This document shows positions 28,788-36,853 of a stretch of 64,000 nt of DNA, piece by piece. Made by a program: the position numbers and the translations under genes. The first letter of the stretch is position 1; every line of letters starts with the position of its first letter. The DNA is from JAEUHZ01 sp964552795 (lineage in GTDB: Bacteria; Planctomycetota; UBA1135; GCA-002686595): NCBI GenBank assembly GCA_964552795.1, contig CAZKIO010000016.1:10506-74505 (forward strand), in the 5' to 3' direction. The notes under the pieces are model-generated. The model was not told where the DNA came from. It made no database searches and saw only the letters and a program-made list of their open reading frames with translations.

Positions 28788-28832
28788 CGCGCGCCGCCTC
28801 CCGGCACTGCAGCCCGGGCACCGTGCGCGGGC

Positions 28833-28858
28833 CCCGCGCGCGTCCCGGGCCGCGCGGG
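28833..28858 (+). terminator. 8-bp GC hairpin after the glycosyltransferase gene
   Basis: Arms 28833-28840 (CCCGCGCG) and 28851-28858 (CGCGCGGG) lie 45 bases after the stop at 28787. Plausible terminator, no T-run. Confidence 0.4.
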
Positions 28859-28863
28859 CTTGA

Positions 28864-28878
28864 GCGCGCGCGCGCGCG
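28864..28878. repeat. Alternating GC dinucleotide tract
   Basis: Fifteen bases of uninterrupted alternating G and C just before a -10-like TAGCCT (28881-28886). Such tracts can adopt Z-DNA in vitro, but they are common by chance at this base composition. Confidence 0.5.
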
Positions 28879-28896
28879 CGGTTAGCCTGCGGCTCC

Positions 28897-29526
28897 ATGC
28901 GCACGCGCATGGTCCGGCAGCCTCACGAACGTCCCCTCCGACGCTGGCACGGCCGCTTCCCGCGGCTCGGCGGGAGGCTGCCCCGCATGGCGCTCCTCTC
29001 GATCGCCCTGTTCGCGGCCGCCTGCTCGTCCGCGCCGCCGCGCAGCGACGTCGCCACGACCAGCGGGCCCGCGCCGCGGACCGGCCGCGCGATCGAGGTC
29101 CACTACCGCGCCTACGCCTCGGCCATGGAGCTGGGCCTCGTCAACGAGTCGCACACCGAACGCGCGGAGCTGTACTCGCAGACGCGGCCGCTCGCCGCGG
29201 CCAGCGTGAAGGTCGCGACCGACGAGATCCTGGAGGAGGTCGTGCGCTACTTCCGCGAGCAGGGCTTCTTCGAGCTGGCGCGCTCCGGGGCCGCCCCGGC
29301 CAGCGCGCCGCAGGGCGGCAAGCAGGCGCTCGAGGTCGCGACGCCCGAGGGCCGCGTGCACGTCGTGCTGCGCGAGGGGTTCCCGCAGGCGGACACGCGG
29401 CGCTTCCTCACCTGCGTGAAGGCGTTCCTCGACGTCTACAACGCCACGGTGCAACTGCAGTCCGTCGACCGGCCTCCGGACTGGGACGACAAGCGGCCCG
29501 TGCCGCCGCGCAAGCGGGGGAGCTGA
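28897..29526 (+). CDS. Small lipoprotein of unknown function
   Basis: 209 residues from the ATG at 28897. A basic segment of 30 residues precedes a short hydrophobic core and lipobox: MALLSIALFAAAC, with Cys43 as the lipidation site. The mature part (about 165 residues) is mixed alpha/beta without a recognised domain; it contains EVHYRAYASAMELGLVNESH and a helix-rich C-terminal half. A later ATG at 28987 has GGGAGG nine bases upstream but would leave a signal with no positive charge; the earlier start has a -10-like TAGCCT ten bases upstream. Either is possible. It ends 4 bases before kdsB, so it heads the kdsB-pyrG operon, hinting at an envelope role. Confidence 0.75.
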   Translation: MRTRMVRQPHERPLRRWHGRFPRLGGRLPRMALLSIALFAAACSSAPPRSDVATTSGPAPRTGRAIEVHYRAYASAMELGLVNESHTERAELYSQTRPLAAASVKVATDEILEEVVRYFREQGFFELARSGAAPASAPQGGKQALEVATPEGRVHVVLREGFPQADTRRFLTCVKAFLDVYNATVQLQSVDRPPDWDDKRPVPPRKRGS

Positions 29527-29530
29527 GATC

Positions 29531-30382
29531 GTGGCGCGACCGGGCGAGGCCGGCGGGGCCGGGGACGGCGCCGCGCGCGCGATCGCGTTGATCCCCGCGC
29601 GCCTCGCCAGCACGCGGCTCGCCCGCAAGATGCTGCTGTCGCGGACGGGCCGGCCGCTGGTCGTCCACACGGCCGAGGCCGTGCGCCGCGCCGGAGTCTT
29701 CGCGCGCGTGGCGGTCGCCACCGACTCGGAGGAGATCGCCGCGGCCGTGCGCGGCCACGGTTTCGACGCGCTCCTGACGCGCGCCGACCACGAGAGCGGC
29801 ACCGACCGCGTGCACGAGGCCTGGACGCAGCTCGCGCGCGCGGGCGAGCGCGCCGACGTGCTGGTCGGCGTCCAGGGCGACGAGCCCGACGTCTCCGCGC
29901 ACGATCTGGGCCGCCTGACGGGCGCCTTCGTCGACCCCGCGGTCCAGATGGCCACGCTGGCGGCGGCGCTCGCCGATCCGGCGCTGCTCGCCGTGCCCAG
30001 CGTCGTCAAGGTCGTGCGCGACGGCCACGGCGACGCGCTCTACTTCTCCCGCGCGCCGATCCCCTGGCGCGGCCACGCCGCGGCGCCCGCGGAGCACGCT
30101 CCGGGGCCCTGGCTGCGCCACGTGGGCGTGTACGCGTACCGACCCGCCGCCCTGGAACGATTCTGCGCGCTGCCGCGCGGGCGGCTGGAGACCTGGGAGT
30201 CGCTGGAACAGTTGCGCTGGCTGGAGGCCGGCCTGCGCCTGCGGATCGTGGATGCCGAGCGCACGCCGCTTGGGATCGACACCGAGGAGGACTACCGTGC
30301 GTTCGTGCGCCGCGTCGTGGACGGCGGGGAAGGCGCGGCCGGAGAGGGCCGATCAGGGATCGTGGGAACCAGGACAGGATGA
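29531..30382 (+). CDS. kdsB: 3-deoxy-manno-octulosonate cytidylyltransferase
   Basis: 283 residues from GTG, about 30 longer than usual owing to short extensions at both ends. The nucleotide loop IPARLASTRLARKML, ATDSEEIA, SGTDRVHEA, GVQGDEPDV (metal-binding), ALYFSRAPIPW, HVGVYAYR and TWESLEQLRWLE are all diagnostic of KdsB. The enzyme makes CMP-Kdo from CTP and Kdo for lipopolysaccharide inner core, so this organism should make a Kdo-containing glycolipid. Its 3' end overlaps pyrG by 4 bases (ATGA), coupling CMP-Kdo synthesis to CTP supply. Confidence 0.95.
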   Translation: MARPGEAGGAGDGAARAIALIPARLASTRLARKMLLSRTGRPLVVHTAEAVRRAGVFARVAVATDSEEIAAAVRGHGFDALLTRADHESGTDRVHEAWTQLARAGERADVLVGVQGDEPDVSAHDLGRLTGAFVDPAVQMATLAAALADPALLAVPSVVKVVRDGHGDALYFSRAPIPWRGHAAAPAEHAPGPWLRHVGVYAYRPAALERFCALPRGRLETWESLEQLRWLEAGLRLRIVDAERTPLGIDTEEDYRAFVRRVVDGGEGAAGEGRSGIVGTRTG

Positions 30383-32034
30383 CCAAGCACATCTTCATCA
30401 CGGGCGGCGTCGTCTCGAGCCTCGGCAAGGGGCTCACCTCCGCCGCCATCGGCATGATCCTGGAGCGGCGCGGCCTGGTCGTGTCGATGCAGAAGCTCGA
30501 CCCGTACATCAACGTCGATCCGGGCACGATGAGCCCGTTCCAGCACGGCGAGGTGTACGTCACCGACGACGGCGCCGAGACCGACCTGGACCTGGGACAC
30601 TACGAGCGCTTCACGCACGCCCGGCTGACGAAGGCCAGCAACTTCACCACCGGCAAGATCTACTCGCAGGTGATCGCGCGCGAGCGGCGCGGCGACTACC
30701 TGGGCCGCACGGTGCAGGTGATCCCGCACATCACGGACGCGATCAAGGAGGCGATCCACGAGGGCGTGGTGTCGCCCGACGAGCGCCCGGTGGACGTGGC
30801 GCTGACCGAGATCGGCGGGACCGTCGGCGACATCGAGTCGCTGCCGTTCCTGGAGGCCGCGCGCCAGTTCGCGCTGGAGAAGCCGCGCGGGCACGTCCTG
30901 TTCGTGCACCTGACGCTGCTCCCCTACCTGCGCGCCTCGGGCGAGATGAAGACCAAGCCCACGCAGCAATCCGTGGCGCTGTTGCGCGAGATCGGGATCC
31001 AGCCGGACATCCTGATCTGCCGCACCGAGCAGCCGATGACGCGCGAGATGGCGCAGAAGATCTCGCTGTTCTGCAACGTGCGCAGCGAGGCGGTGATCGA
31101 GGAGCGCGACGTCGAGTTCTCGATCTACGAGGTGCCCACGAACCTGGTCAAGGCCGGCCTCGACCGCCTGATCGCCGAGCGGCTGGGCCTGCCGGTCGAC
31201 GTCGAGACCGAGCTCGACGACTGGCGCACGATGCTGACCGACATCCGCGCCACCACGGACACGGTCGAGATCGCGGTGGTCGGCAAGTACGTCGAGCTGC
31301 ACGACGCCTACAAGTCGATCTACGAGGGGCTCGCGCACGCGGGCATCGGCAACCACTGCAAGGTCAAGCTGCGCAAGGTCCGCGCCGAGGACATGCTGGG
31401 ACCGGCCGGCACGACGCTCCTCGACGGCGTCCACGGCGTGCTGGTGCCGGGAGGCTTCGGCGACCGCGGCGTCGAGGGCAAGATCCTGGCCGTGCGCCAC
31501 GCGCGCGAGAAGGGCATCCCCTTCTTCGGGATCTGCCTGGGGCTGCAGTGCGCGGTGATCGAGTACGCGCGCAACGTGCTCGGCCTGGAGGGCGCGCACA
31601 CGCTGGAGCACTCGCCGCACACGCCGCATCCGGTGATCGCGCTGATGCCCGACCAGGAGGACCTCGACGACCTGGGTGGCACGATGCGCCTGGGCGCGCA
31701 GCCGTGCCGCATCCAGGAGGGCTCGCTGGCGCACAAGCTGTACGGCCGGACCCTGATCCACGAGCGCCACCGCCACCGCTACGAGTTCAACGACGAGTTC
31801 CGCGCCCGGTTCGAGGCCTCGGCCATGAAGCTGAGCGGCATCAACCCCGACCGCAACCTGGTCGAGATCATCGAGCTCGCCGGGCATCCGTTCTTCGTCG
31901 GCGTGCAGTTCCACCCCGAGTTCAAGACGACCCCCCTGAGCGCGCATCCGATCTTCCAGGGCTTCGTCGCCGCGGCGCTGGCGCGTTCCAAGGGCGCCGG
32001 CCGCGAGCGCGCGCGCGAGGTCAATCACGCGTGA
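30379..32034 (+). CDS. pyrG: CTP synthase
   Basis: 551 residues, full length. The N-terminal synthase domain starts MTKHIFITGGVVSSLGKGLT with the P-loop SSLGKG, then LDPYINVDPGTMSP and EIGGTVGDIES. The C-terminal glutamine amidotransferase domain has LVPGGFGDRG, nucleophile Cys in FFGICLGLQCA, and the His/Glu pair in GVQFHPEF. It converts UTP to CTP with glutamine and ATP. It overlaps kdsB (ATGA) at its start and the DUF1844 gene (GTGA) at its end, so three genes are translated as a coupled chain. Confidence 0.98.
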   Translation: MTKHIFITGGVVSSLGKGLTSAAIGMILERRGLVVSMQKLDPYINVDPGTMSPFQHGEVYVTDDGAETDLDLGHYERFTHARLTKASNFTTGKIYSQVIARERRGDYLGRTVQVIPHITDAIKEAIHEGVVSPDERPVDVALTEIGGTVGDIESLPFLEAARQFALEKPRGHVLFVHLTLLPYLRASGEMKTKPTQQSVALLREIGIQPDILICRTEQPMTREMAQKISLFCNVRSEAVIEERDVEFSIYEVPTNLVKAGLDRLIAERLGLPVDVETELDDWRTMLTDIRATTDTVEIAVVGKYVELHDAYKSIYEGLAHAGIGNHCKVKLRKVRAEDMLGPAGTTLLDGVHGVLVPGGFGDRGVEGKILAVRHAREKGIPFFGICLGLQCAVIEYARNVLGLEGAHTLEHSPHTPHPVIALMPDQEDLDDLGGTMRLGAQPCRIQEGSLAHKLYGRTLIHERHRHRYEFNDEFRARFEASAMKLSGINPDRNLVEIIELAGHPFFVGVQFHPEFKTTPLSAHPIFQGFVAAALARSKGAGRERAREVNHA

Positions 32035-32342
32035 GCGGCGAGGAGCAGGAGACGAGGCGCGCCAGCGACGTCCCGCTGCCCGGCGGCGACTTCCGGCTGT
32101 TCACCACGCGCCTCTCGATCCAGGCGATGCTCTCGCTGGGGCTCGTCGAGAACCCGCTGACGAAGACCAAGCAGGTGAACCCCGGCAACGCGCGCATGCT
32201 GATCGCGGACCTCCTGATGCTGCGCGAGCGGACCGCGGGCAACCTCGATCCGGAGGAGTCGGCGCACCTGGAGAAGATGATCTCCGACCTCACCTGGCAC
32301 GCCGAGCGCATCCTGCCGCCGGCACGGAGCCAGGACGGCTAG
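32031..32342 (+). CDS. DUF1844 family protein
   Basis: 103 residues from a GTG that overlaps the pyrG stop (GTGA, 32031-32034). The sequence runs PLPGGDFRLFTTRLSIQAML, then SLGLVENPLTK, NARMLIADLLMLRERTAGNL and EESAHLEKMISDL, which is the DUF1844 pattern of two helices ending with LxxLRxKTxGNL. These small helical proteins are widespread in deltaproteobacteria, acidobacteria and planctomycetes and have no established function. The position behind pyrG suggests cotranscription rather than a known role. Its TAG stop shares the palindrome CTAG with the stop of the convergent methyltransferase gene. Confidence 0.9.
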   Translation: MSGEEQETRRASDVPLPGGDFRLFTTRLSIQAMLSLGLVENPLTKTKQVNPGNARMLIADLLMLRERTAGNLDPEESAHLEKMISDLTWHAERILPPARSQDG

Positions 32343-33367
32343 CGCACGTCCTGGCTCCCGACCCGCGCGATCGCGATCTTCAGTGCGGGGGGCGCGCCGG
32401 GGAAGTCGGCGTCCGGCGCGATCACGGCCAGCGCGGAGAGCGGTCTGCCGCACTTCTCCGCCGTCCGCGCCAGGCTCGCCCGCCAGGCCTCCGCGTCGAC
32501 CCGCGCGACGTGGTTGGTCGCGATCACGCGGCCGCCGGCGGCGGTCGCGAGCACCGCCGGCTTGAACAGCGCGGCGTAGTCGTTCTCGACGTCGACGGCC
32601 CCGAACGGACCCTTGGACCAGGCCGGCGGATCGAGCACGACCAGGTCGAATGCGCGCGGCGCGAACCGCGCGTGGGGCCGCGCCGCGCCGCGTCCCTTCA
32701 CCGCCAGGCCCGCGAGCTGCCGCAGCACGGGGATCACGTCCTCGTGCAACTCGCGCACGACGCCGGACCGGATCGCGGAGAGCTCGGCGTGCCGACGGGC
32801 GACCTCCAGGCTCGAGCGCGCGAAGTCGACGTTCCAGACCTCGGCCGCTCCGTGCGCCGCGGCGCAGATCCCGGCCGAGCCCGTGTACGCGAACAGGTTC
32901 AGCACGGAGCGCCCGGGAGCGAGATCGGCCAGGACGCGCCGGCCCGCTCGCAGATCCAGGAACAGCCATGGGTCCTGGCCGCGGTGCCGCGCGCGGATCG
33001 CGTAGCGCACGCCGAACTCGGTCGCGACGTGCTCCGCGAGCGCTTCCGCTGCCGGCGCGTGGAAGCGTTCGAACGGCTCCGCGGGCCAGTTCGCGCGGTG
33101 GTTCCAGGCGCTGACGACGTCGGACCGCACGCGCTCGCGCGCGAACTGCTCGATGCGCTCCAGCTCGCCCGGCGCGAGCGGTTCGCGGAAGGTCTGCACG
33201 AGCAGGAGGCGTCCGTACACGTCCACCGACAGGCCCGGCCGGCCCTCCGCGAGCCCGTGCAGAATCCGGAAGCTGTCCGTACCCTCGGCCGCGAGGCGCG
33301 CGCGCAGATCGGCGCGACGCTCGAACGCGGCGGCGAGCAGCGCTTCGATCTGCGGGCCGCCCGGCAT
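32339..33367 (-). CDS. RlmI-like class I rRNA/RNA methyltransferase (no PUA domain)
   Basis: 342 residues. The N-terminal part contains FRILHGLAEGRPGLSVDVYG, the conserved strand-rich domain of the RlmI/RlmK (COG1092) family, where the motif is E-x-D-x-L-PGL-x-VD-x-Y. The SAM-binding domain follows: VLNLFAYTGSAGICAAAHGA (motif I), WNVDFARSSLEVAR (acidic strand end), and the catalytic block FDLVVLDPPAWSKG (DPPxF/W). RlmI methylates C5 of a 23S rRNA cytosine. The usual N-terminal PUA domain is missing, making it shorter than E. coli RlmI (396), so the target may differ. A -10-like TATCGT lies seven bases before the ATG. Confidence 0.87.
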   Translation of the reverse strand: MPGGPQIEALLAAAFERRADLRARLAAEGTDSFRILHGLAEGRPGLSVDVYGRLLLVQTFREPLAPGELERIEQFARERVRSDVVSAWNHRANWPAEPFERFHAPAAEALAEHVATEFGVRYAIRARHRGQDPWLFLDLRAGRRVLADLAPGRSVLNLFAYTGSAGICAAAHGAAEVWNVDFARSSLEVARRHAELSAIRSGVVRELHEDVIPVLRQLAGLAVKGRGAARPHARFAPRAFDLVVLDPPAWSKGPFGAVDVENDYAALFKPAVLATAAGGRVIATNHVARVDAEAWRASLARTAEKCGRPLSALAVIAPDADFPGAPPALKIAIARVGSQDVR

Positions 33368-33400
33368 GCCGGCTACGATAGCGGGCTACGATGGCGGGAC
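33368..33400. promoter_or_regulatory. 33-bp divergent region with back-to-back -10-like hexamers
   Basis: The gap between two divergent start codons contains TATCGT on the minus strand (33375-33380, seven bases from the 33367 start) and TACGAT on the plus strand (33387-33392, eight bases from the 33401 start). A near-perfect 12-13 bp direct repeat (GGCTACGAT-GCGG) carries both. There is no room for leaders, so both mRNAs would be leaderless, and any -35 elements lie inside the opposite coding region. Confidence 0.45.
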
Positions 33401-34237
33401 ATGACTCGCGGTCACGGAATCTCGGTCGCGGGGCTCGAGGTGCGCGGGCTGTCGGTCGGCGGCCTGGAGACCTGCATCGACCTGCCGGGCCTGCGCTGCG
33501 CCTTCGACATCGGCCGCGCGCCCGAGCACGTGATCGCGCGGCCCACGATCCTGTTCACGCACGCGCACATGGACCACATGGGCGGCGTCGCCTACCACTG
33601 CGCGACGCGCGCGCTGCGCAAGCTCGCGCCCCCCACCTACGTGGTGGGGCCGGAGAACGGCGACGCGTTCCGGGACTTGTTCGAGGTCTGGCGGCGCCTC
33701 GACCGCTCCACGCTCCCCCACCAGCTCGTGGTGATCGGACCGGGGGAACAGCACGTCCTGGACGAGCGCCACGTCGCGCGGCCGTTCCGGTCGCTGCACC
33801 GCGCGCCGTGCCAGGGCTACGGCGTCTGGCGGCGGCGGACGCGCCTGCGCAGCGACCTCGCCGGCCTGCCGCAGGGTGCACTCGACGCGTTGCGCGCCGG
33901 CGGCGAGACGCTCGGCGAGAGCTTCGAGGAGCCGCTGGTCGCGTTCTGCGGCGACACCCTGATCGAGGTCGTCGAGCGCGAGGAGGTCGTGCGCACCGCG
34001 CGCCTTCTGATCCTGGAGGTCACGTTCCTCGACGAGCGCGTCTCCGTGGCCGAGTGCCGCGACAAGGGCCACGTGCACCTCGATGAGGTCTGCGAACGCG
34101 CCGACCTGTTCCGGAACGAGGCGCTGCTCCTGACGCACTTCTCGGCGCGCTACGGGCCCGAGGACGTGCGCCGCATCCTCGCGCGGCGCCTGCCCGCGTC
34201 GCTCCGGGACCGCGTCGTGCCGTTCCTGCCCGAGTGA
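33401..34237 (+). CDS. RNase Z-like metallo-beta-lactamase-fold hydrolase
   Basis: 278 residues from the ATG at 33401. The metal motif THAHMDHMGG (HxHxDH) is at about residues 52-61, with further ligand candidates in order: His in LHRAPCQGYG, Asp in FCGDTLIEV, and His in LLTHFSARYGP near the C-terminus. This order and the CGDT motif fit the RNase Z/ElaC branch (tRNA 3' processing) or a close hydrolase relative; the flexible arm typical of true RNase Z is not obvious, so tRNA cleavage is inference. No signal peptide. The start is fixed by the TACGAT eight bases upstream and by the in-frame divergent overlap. Confidence 0.82.
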   Translation: MTRGHGISVAGLEVRGLSVGGLETCIDLPGLRCAFDIGRAPEHVIARPTILFTHAHMDHMGGVAYHCATRALRKLAPPTYVVGPENGDAFRDLFEVWRRLDRSTLPHQLVVIGPGEQHVLDERHVARPFRSLHRAPCQGYGVWRRRTRLRSDLAGLPQGALDALRAGGETLGESFEEPLVAFCGDTLIEVVEREEVVRTARLLILEVTFLDERVSVAECRDKGHVHLDEVCERADLFRNEALLLTHFSARYGPEDVRRILARRLPASLRDRVVPFLPE

Positions 34238-34247
34238 TCCGCGCGCT

Positions 34248-35534
34248 TCAGCGCTTCGCGGGCCGCGGCGGGACGTAGGGCACGGCCTTCTTCGGGAAAC
34301 CCTTCGCCAGCAGCTCCTCGGCGCGGGCGATCAGCGGGTCGATCCCCTTCTGCAGGAGCTTGGGCTCCCATTCGACGACCTCGTGCGGCGCAACGCCGCG
34401 TCCTTCGATGCCCTCGCCGCCGTCGAACCGCTGCTTGTTCGAGCGCACGGCGAAGCGCACCTGGAAGAGGCCGCTGGGCGCCTTCAACTCGACCTTCTGC
34501 GCGGACATGCCGGCGGTCGGGCCCGGACCGATCATGTAGGCGCGCCCGTCCTCCTTGAACTGCCCGGCGACCGTTTCGCCCGTCGAGCGCGTGCCCTCGT
34601 CGACGATCACGACCAGCGGCCCGGCGAAGTGCGCCTTGCCCGCCGACGCGTACTGTCGCCACTGCGTGCCCGGGGCGAGGAACCGGCCGAACACGGCCGC
34701 GTGGTCCGTGCCGCCGCCGTTGTTGGCGCGCAGATCGAGGATCAGGCCCGGAACGTCGCCGATGGCCGCCAGCGCCTCGTCGAGCTCCTCCGGCAGACCG
34801 CCGGCGCACTCGCCGAGGTAGACGTAGCCGAAGCCGCTCGCGAGGCGCGCCCAGGCGTCGCGCCGGCCGAGCGGTTTCCAATCGTCGCCCGGGAACACGG
34901 GGCCGATGTAGCGCGCGTCGCCGCCGGCCTTGGAACACGTGAGGTGCACCGACTTCTTCCCCTTGCGGCCGCGGTCGAACTCCAGCTCGAAGGTCGTGCC
35001 CTCGGGTCCCGACAGACCCCAATGGCATGCCGCGTAGCGCACCGCGTGATCCGTGGAGAAGCCGTAGCGGTCGGACAGATCGCGTCCGGTGCGCGCGAGC
35101 CACTCCGCCGCGCCCACGCCGTCCACCTTCAGCAGTTGGAAGCCCGCCTCGACCGCAGACGCCTGCGCCGAGCCGCGCGCCTGCTTCACCCAGACCTTGC
35201 CGTCCGCCTCGCACAGCACGATGCCGACGCCGTAGGTGCGCGGCTCCTCGGGCATCGCCACATCGACCTTGGTGAACGCGGCGTGGCCGTCCTTCAGACG
35301 CGCGAGCAGGCGCGCGCACAGCTTCACGTGCGTGACCTCGTCCTGGATCTGCTGGGCCAGCGGCCCGAATTCCGCGCGTACGGCACTCCAGTCGACGCCC
35401 TTCTGCGCGAGCAGCGCGCCGGCCTGCTTCTCCATCTCGTCGAGCAGGAAGGCCACGTCGCGCTCGTACTTCGATTCGACGGGCACAGAGGCCGCGAGCG
35501 GCGCGCAGAGCAGGAGCGTGGCGAGGAATCGCAT
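34248..35534 (-). CDS. Exported S41-like peptidase-fold protein
   Basis: 428 residues with a signal peptide (MRFLATLLLCAPLAASVP). A helical N-terminal region is followed by a PDZ-like segment (ASAVEAGFQLLKVDGV) and the S41 core: LILDLRANNGGGTDHA, VVIVDEGTRSTGETVAGQF and GRAYMIGPGPTAG, then GRGVAPHEVVEW. In C-terminal processing proteases the serine is in the GTRSTGE region and the general-base lysine sits in TxGKG; here the latter reads TAGMS, so the Ser/Lys dyad is incomplete. It may use the tricorn/IRBP-type arrangement or be inactive. Start chosen at the signal peptide; an ATG six codons upstream is also in frame. It is the last gene of the minus-strand run from gcdH. Confidence 0.82.
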   Translation of the reverse strand: MRFLATLLLCAPLAASVPVESKYERDVAFLLDEMEKQAGALLAQKGVDWSAVRAEFGPLAQQIQDEVTHVKLCARLLARLKDGHAAFTKVDVAMPEEPRTYGVGIVLCEADGKVWVKQARGSAQASAVEAGFQLLKVDGVGAAEWLARTGRDLSDRYGFSTDHAVRYAACHWGLSGPEGTTFELEFDRGRKGKKSVHLTCSKAGGDARYIGPVFPGDDWKPLGRRDAWARLASGFGYVYLGECAGGLPEELDEALAAIGDVPGLILDLRANNGGGTDHAAVFGRFLAPGTQWRQYASAGKAHFAGPLVVIVDEGTRSTGETVAGQFKEDGRAYMIGPGPTAGMSAQKVELKAPSGLFQVRFAVRSNKQRFDGGEGIEGRGVAPHEVVEWEPKLLQKGIDPLIARAEELLAKGFPKKAVPYVPPRPAKR

Positions 35535-35593
35535 GGCGTGACGCCATCGCACACGCTCGCGCCGCGCGCGTCAACCGCGCGTGCCGTCCGCGG

Positions 35594-36853
35594 TCAGGTC
35601 GCCAGCACGGGCAGCGCGTCGTAGCGCGCGCCGAGCACCTCCGCGCTCGGCGCGCCCAGCCAGCGCTCCAGGCAGGCTGCGTAGAGCGAGCGGAAGTCGA
35701 CGGTGTGCCGCAGGTTCCCGTCGGCGTCGAGGTCGCTGACGCTGGGGTGTGCGCCGTGCAGGCCTCCGCGCACGCCCGTCCCGAACAGCAACGCGGGACC
35801 CGCGGCGCCGTGGTCGGTGCCGTGCGACACGTTCTCGGCGACGCGCCGTCCGAACTCGGACCAGGCCAGGACCAGCACGCGATCCTGCGCGCCCGTGCCG
35901 GCGATGTCCTCGAAGAAGGCGCCCAGCGCGCGGTCGAGCTGCGCCAGGAGCCGGGCGTGCTTCGTGCGCTGCACCGTGCCGTGCGTGTCGAAGTTCGACA
36001 GCACGACCGAGTACACGCGCGTGCGCACGTCCGAATCGAGCAGCGCCGCGATGGCGCGCAGTGACGCGGCGAAGGGCTCGGCTGGGTACGCGGCGCGCGG
36101 GCGGTACGCGCCCACGACCTCCTGCAGGCGCGCGGCAGCTTCCCGCGAGTCGCGCAGCCGCTCGCGCAGCACGGCCAGCATCCGGTCGCGCCGCGTGGCG
36201 CGCAGCTCGTCGCAGCACGCGCTGGCGGCGCGTGCGAACGCCTCCTGCTCCGCGTCGGCCCCCAGCCACTGGAGCTCGCTCGCCACGCGGAAGCTGACGG
36301 CCGGGTGCCTCTCCGACCACAGCGAGTACGGCATGTCGCCGCCTACGTGCACGACGAGCAGCCGGTCGGGGTCGTCGCCCCACGGACCCTCGCGCAGCCG
36401 CGCGATCCAGCCCGGGCCCGAGGCGCGCCCGGCGCGGCGCGCGGTGTGCCACACCTCCTGCGAGCGGAAGTGCGAGTACACCGGATCGGGGAAGCCGACG
36501 CCCTCGATCGCGGCCGCCTGCCCCGTGTCGAACAGGCGGCGCATGTGCTCCAGCGACGGATGCAACCCGCGCTCGTCGGTGAGCGGCAGCGTCTGTGCGC
36601 GCGTGAACCGCAGCGTCGGCCGCGCGCGGTGGTAGGCGTCGTCCTGGTGCGGCACGAGCGTCGAGAGGCCGTCGTTGCCGCCGAACATCTCGAGCAGGAT
36701 CAGCACGCGGCCCGTGTCCTGCGCCGGCCGCGCGAGGTCCGGCGCGCCCGCGGGCGCCACGATCGCGCGCGTTCCGCCGACGCAGGCCGCGCCCAGGCCC
36801 GCGGCCCCCGCGACGAGCAGCTCGCGCCGACCCAGTCCGCGCACCGCGTTCAC
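35594..36853 (-). CDS. DUF1501 family exported protein (Tat signal)
   Basis: 419 residues from a GTG that overlaps the DUF1800 stop (GTGA, 36850-36853). The N-terminus has a twin-arginine-like signal, GLGRRELLVAGAAGLGAACVGG. The mature part has LILLEMFGGNDGLSTLVP, DAYHRARPTL, HPSLEHMRRLFDTGQ, SHFRSQEVWHT, FDTHGTVQRTKHARLL and VLVLAWSEFGRRVAENVSHG-type blocks ending TDHGAAGPALLFG. This alkaline-phosphatase-like fold is the DUF1501 (sulfatase-related) family, expanded in planctomycetes. Function is unknown; it nearly always accompanies DUF1800. The overlap supports a joint complex or pathway in the periplasm. Confidence 0.93.
   Translation of the reverse strand: MNAVRGLGRRELLVAGAAGLGAACVGGTRAIVAPAGAPDLARPAQDTGRVLILLEMFGGNDGLSTLVPHQDDAYHRARPTLRFTRAQTLPLTDERGLHPSLEHMRRLFDTGQAAAIEGVGFPDPVYSHFRSQEVWHTARRAGRASGPGWIARLREGPWGDDPDRLLVVHVGGDMPYSLWSERHPAVSFRVASELQWLGADAEQEAFARAASACCDELRATRRDRMLAVLRERLRDSREAAARLQEVVGAYRPRAAYPAEPFAASLRAIAALLDSDVRTRVYSVVLSNFDTHGTVQRTKHARLLAQLDRALGAFFEDIAGTGAQDRVLVLAWSEFGRRVAENVSHGTDHGAAGPALLFGTGVRGGLHGAHPSVSDLDADGNLRHTVDFRSLYAACLERWLGAPSAEVLGARYDALPVLAT

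Noticed and set aside
28864..28878. Alternating GC tract as a functional Z-DNA site
   Set aside because: Short, and expected by chance in sequence of this composition; kept only as a repeat.
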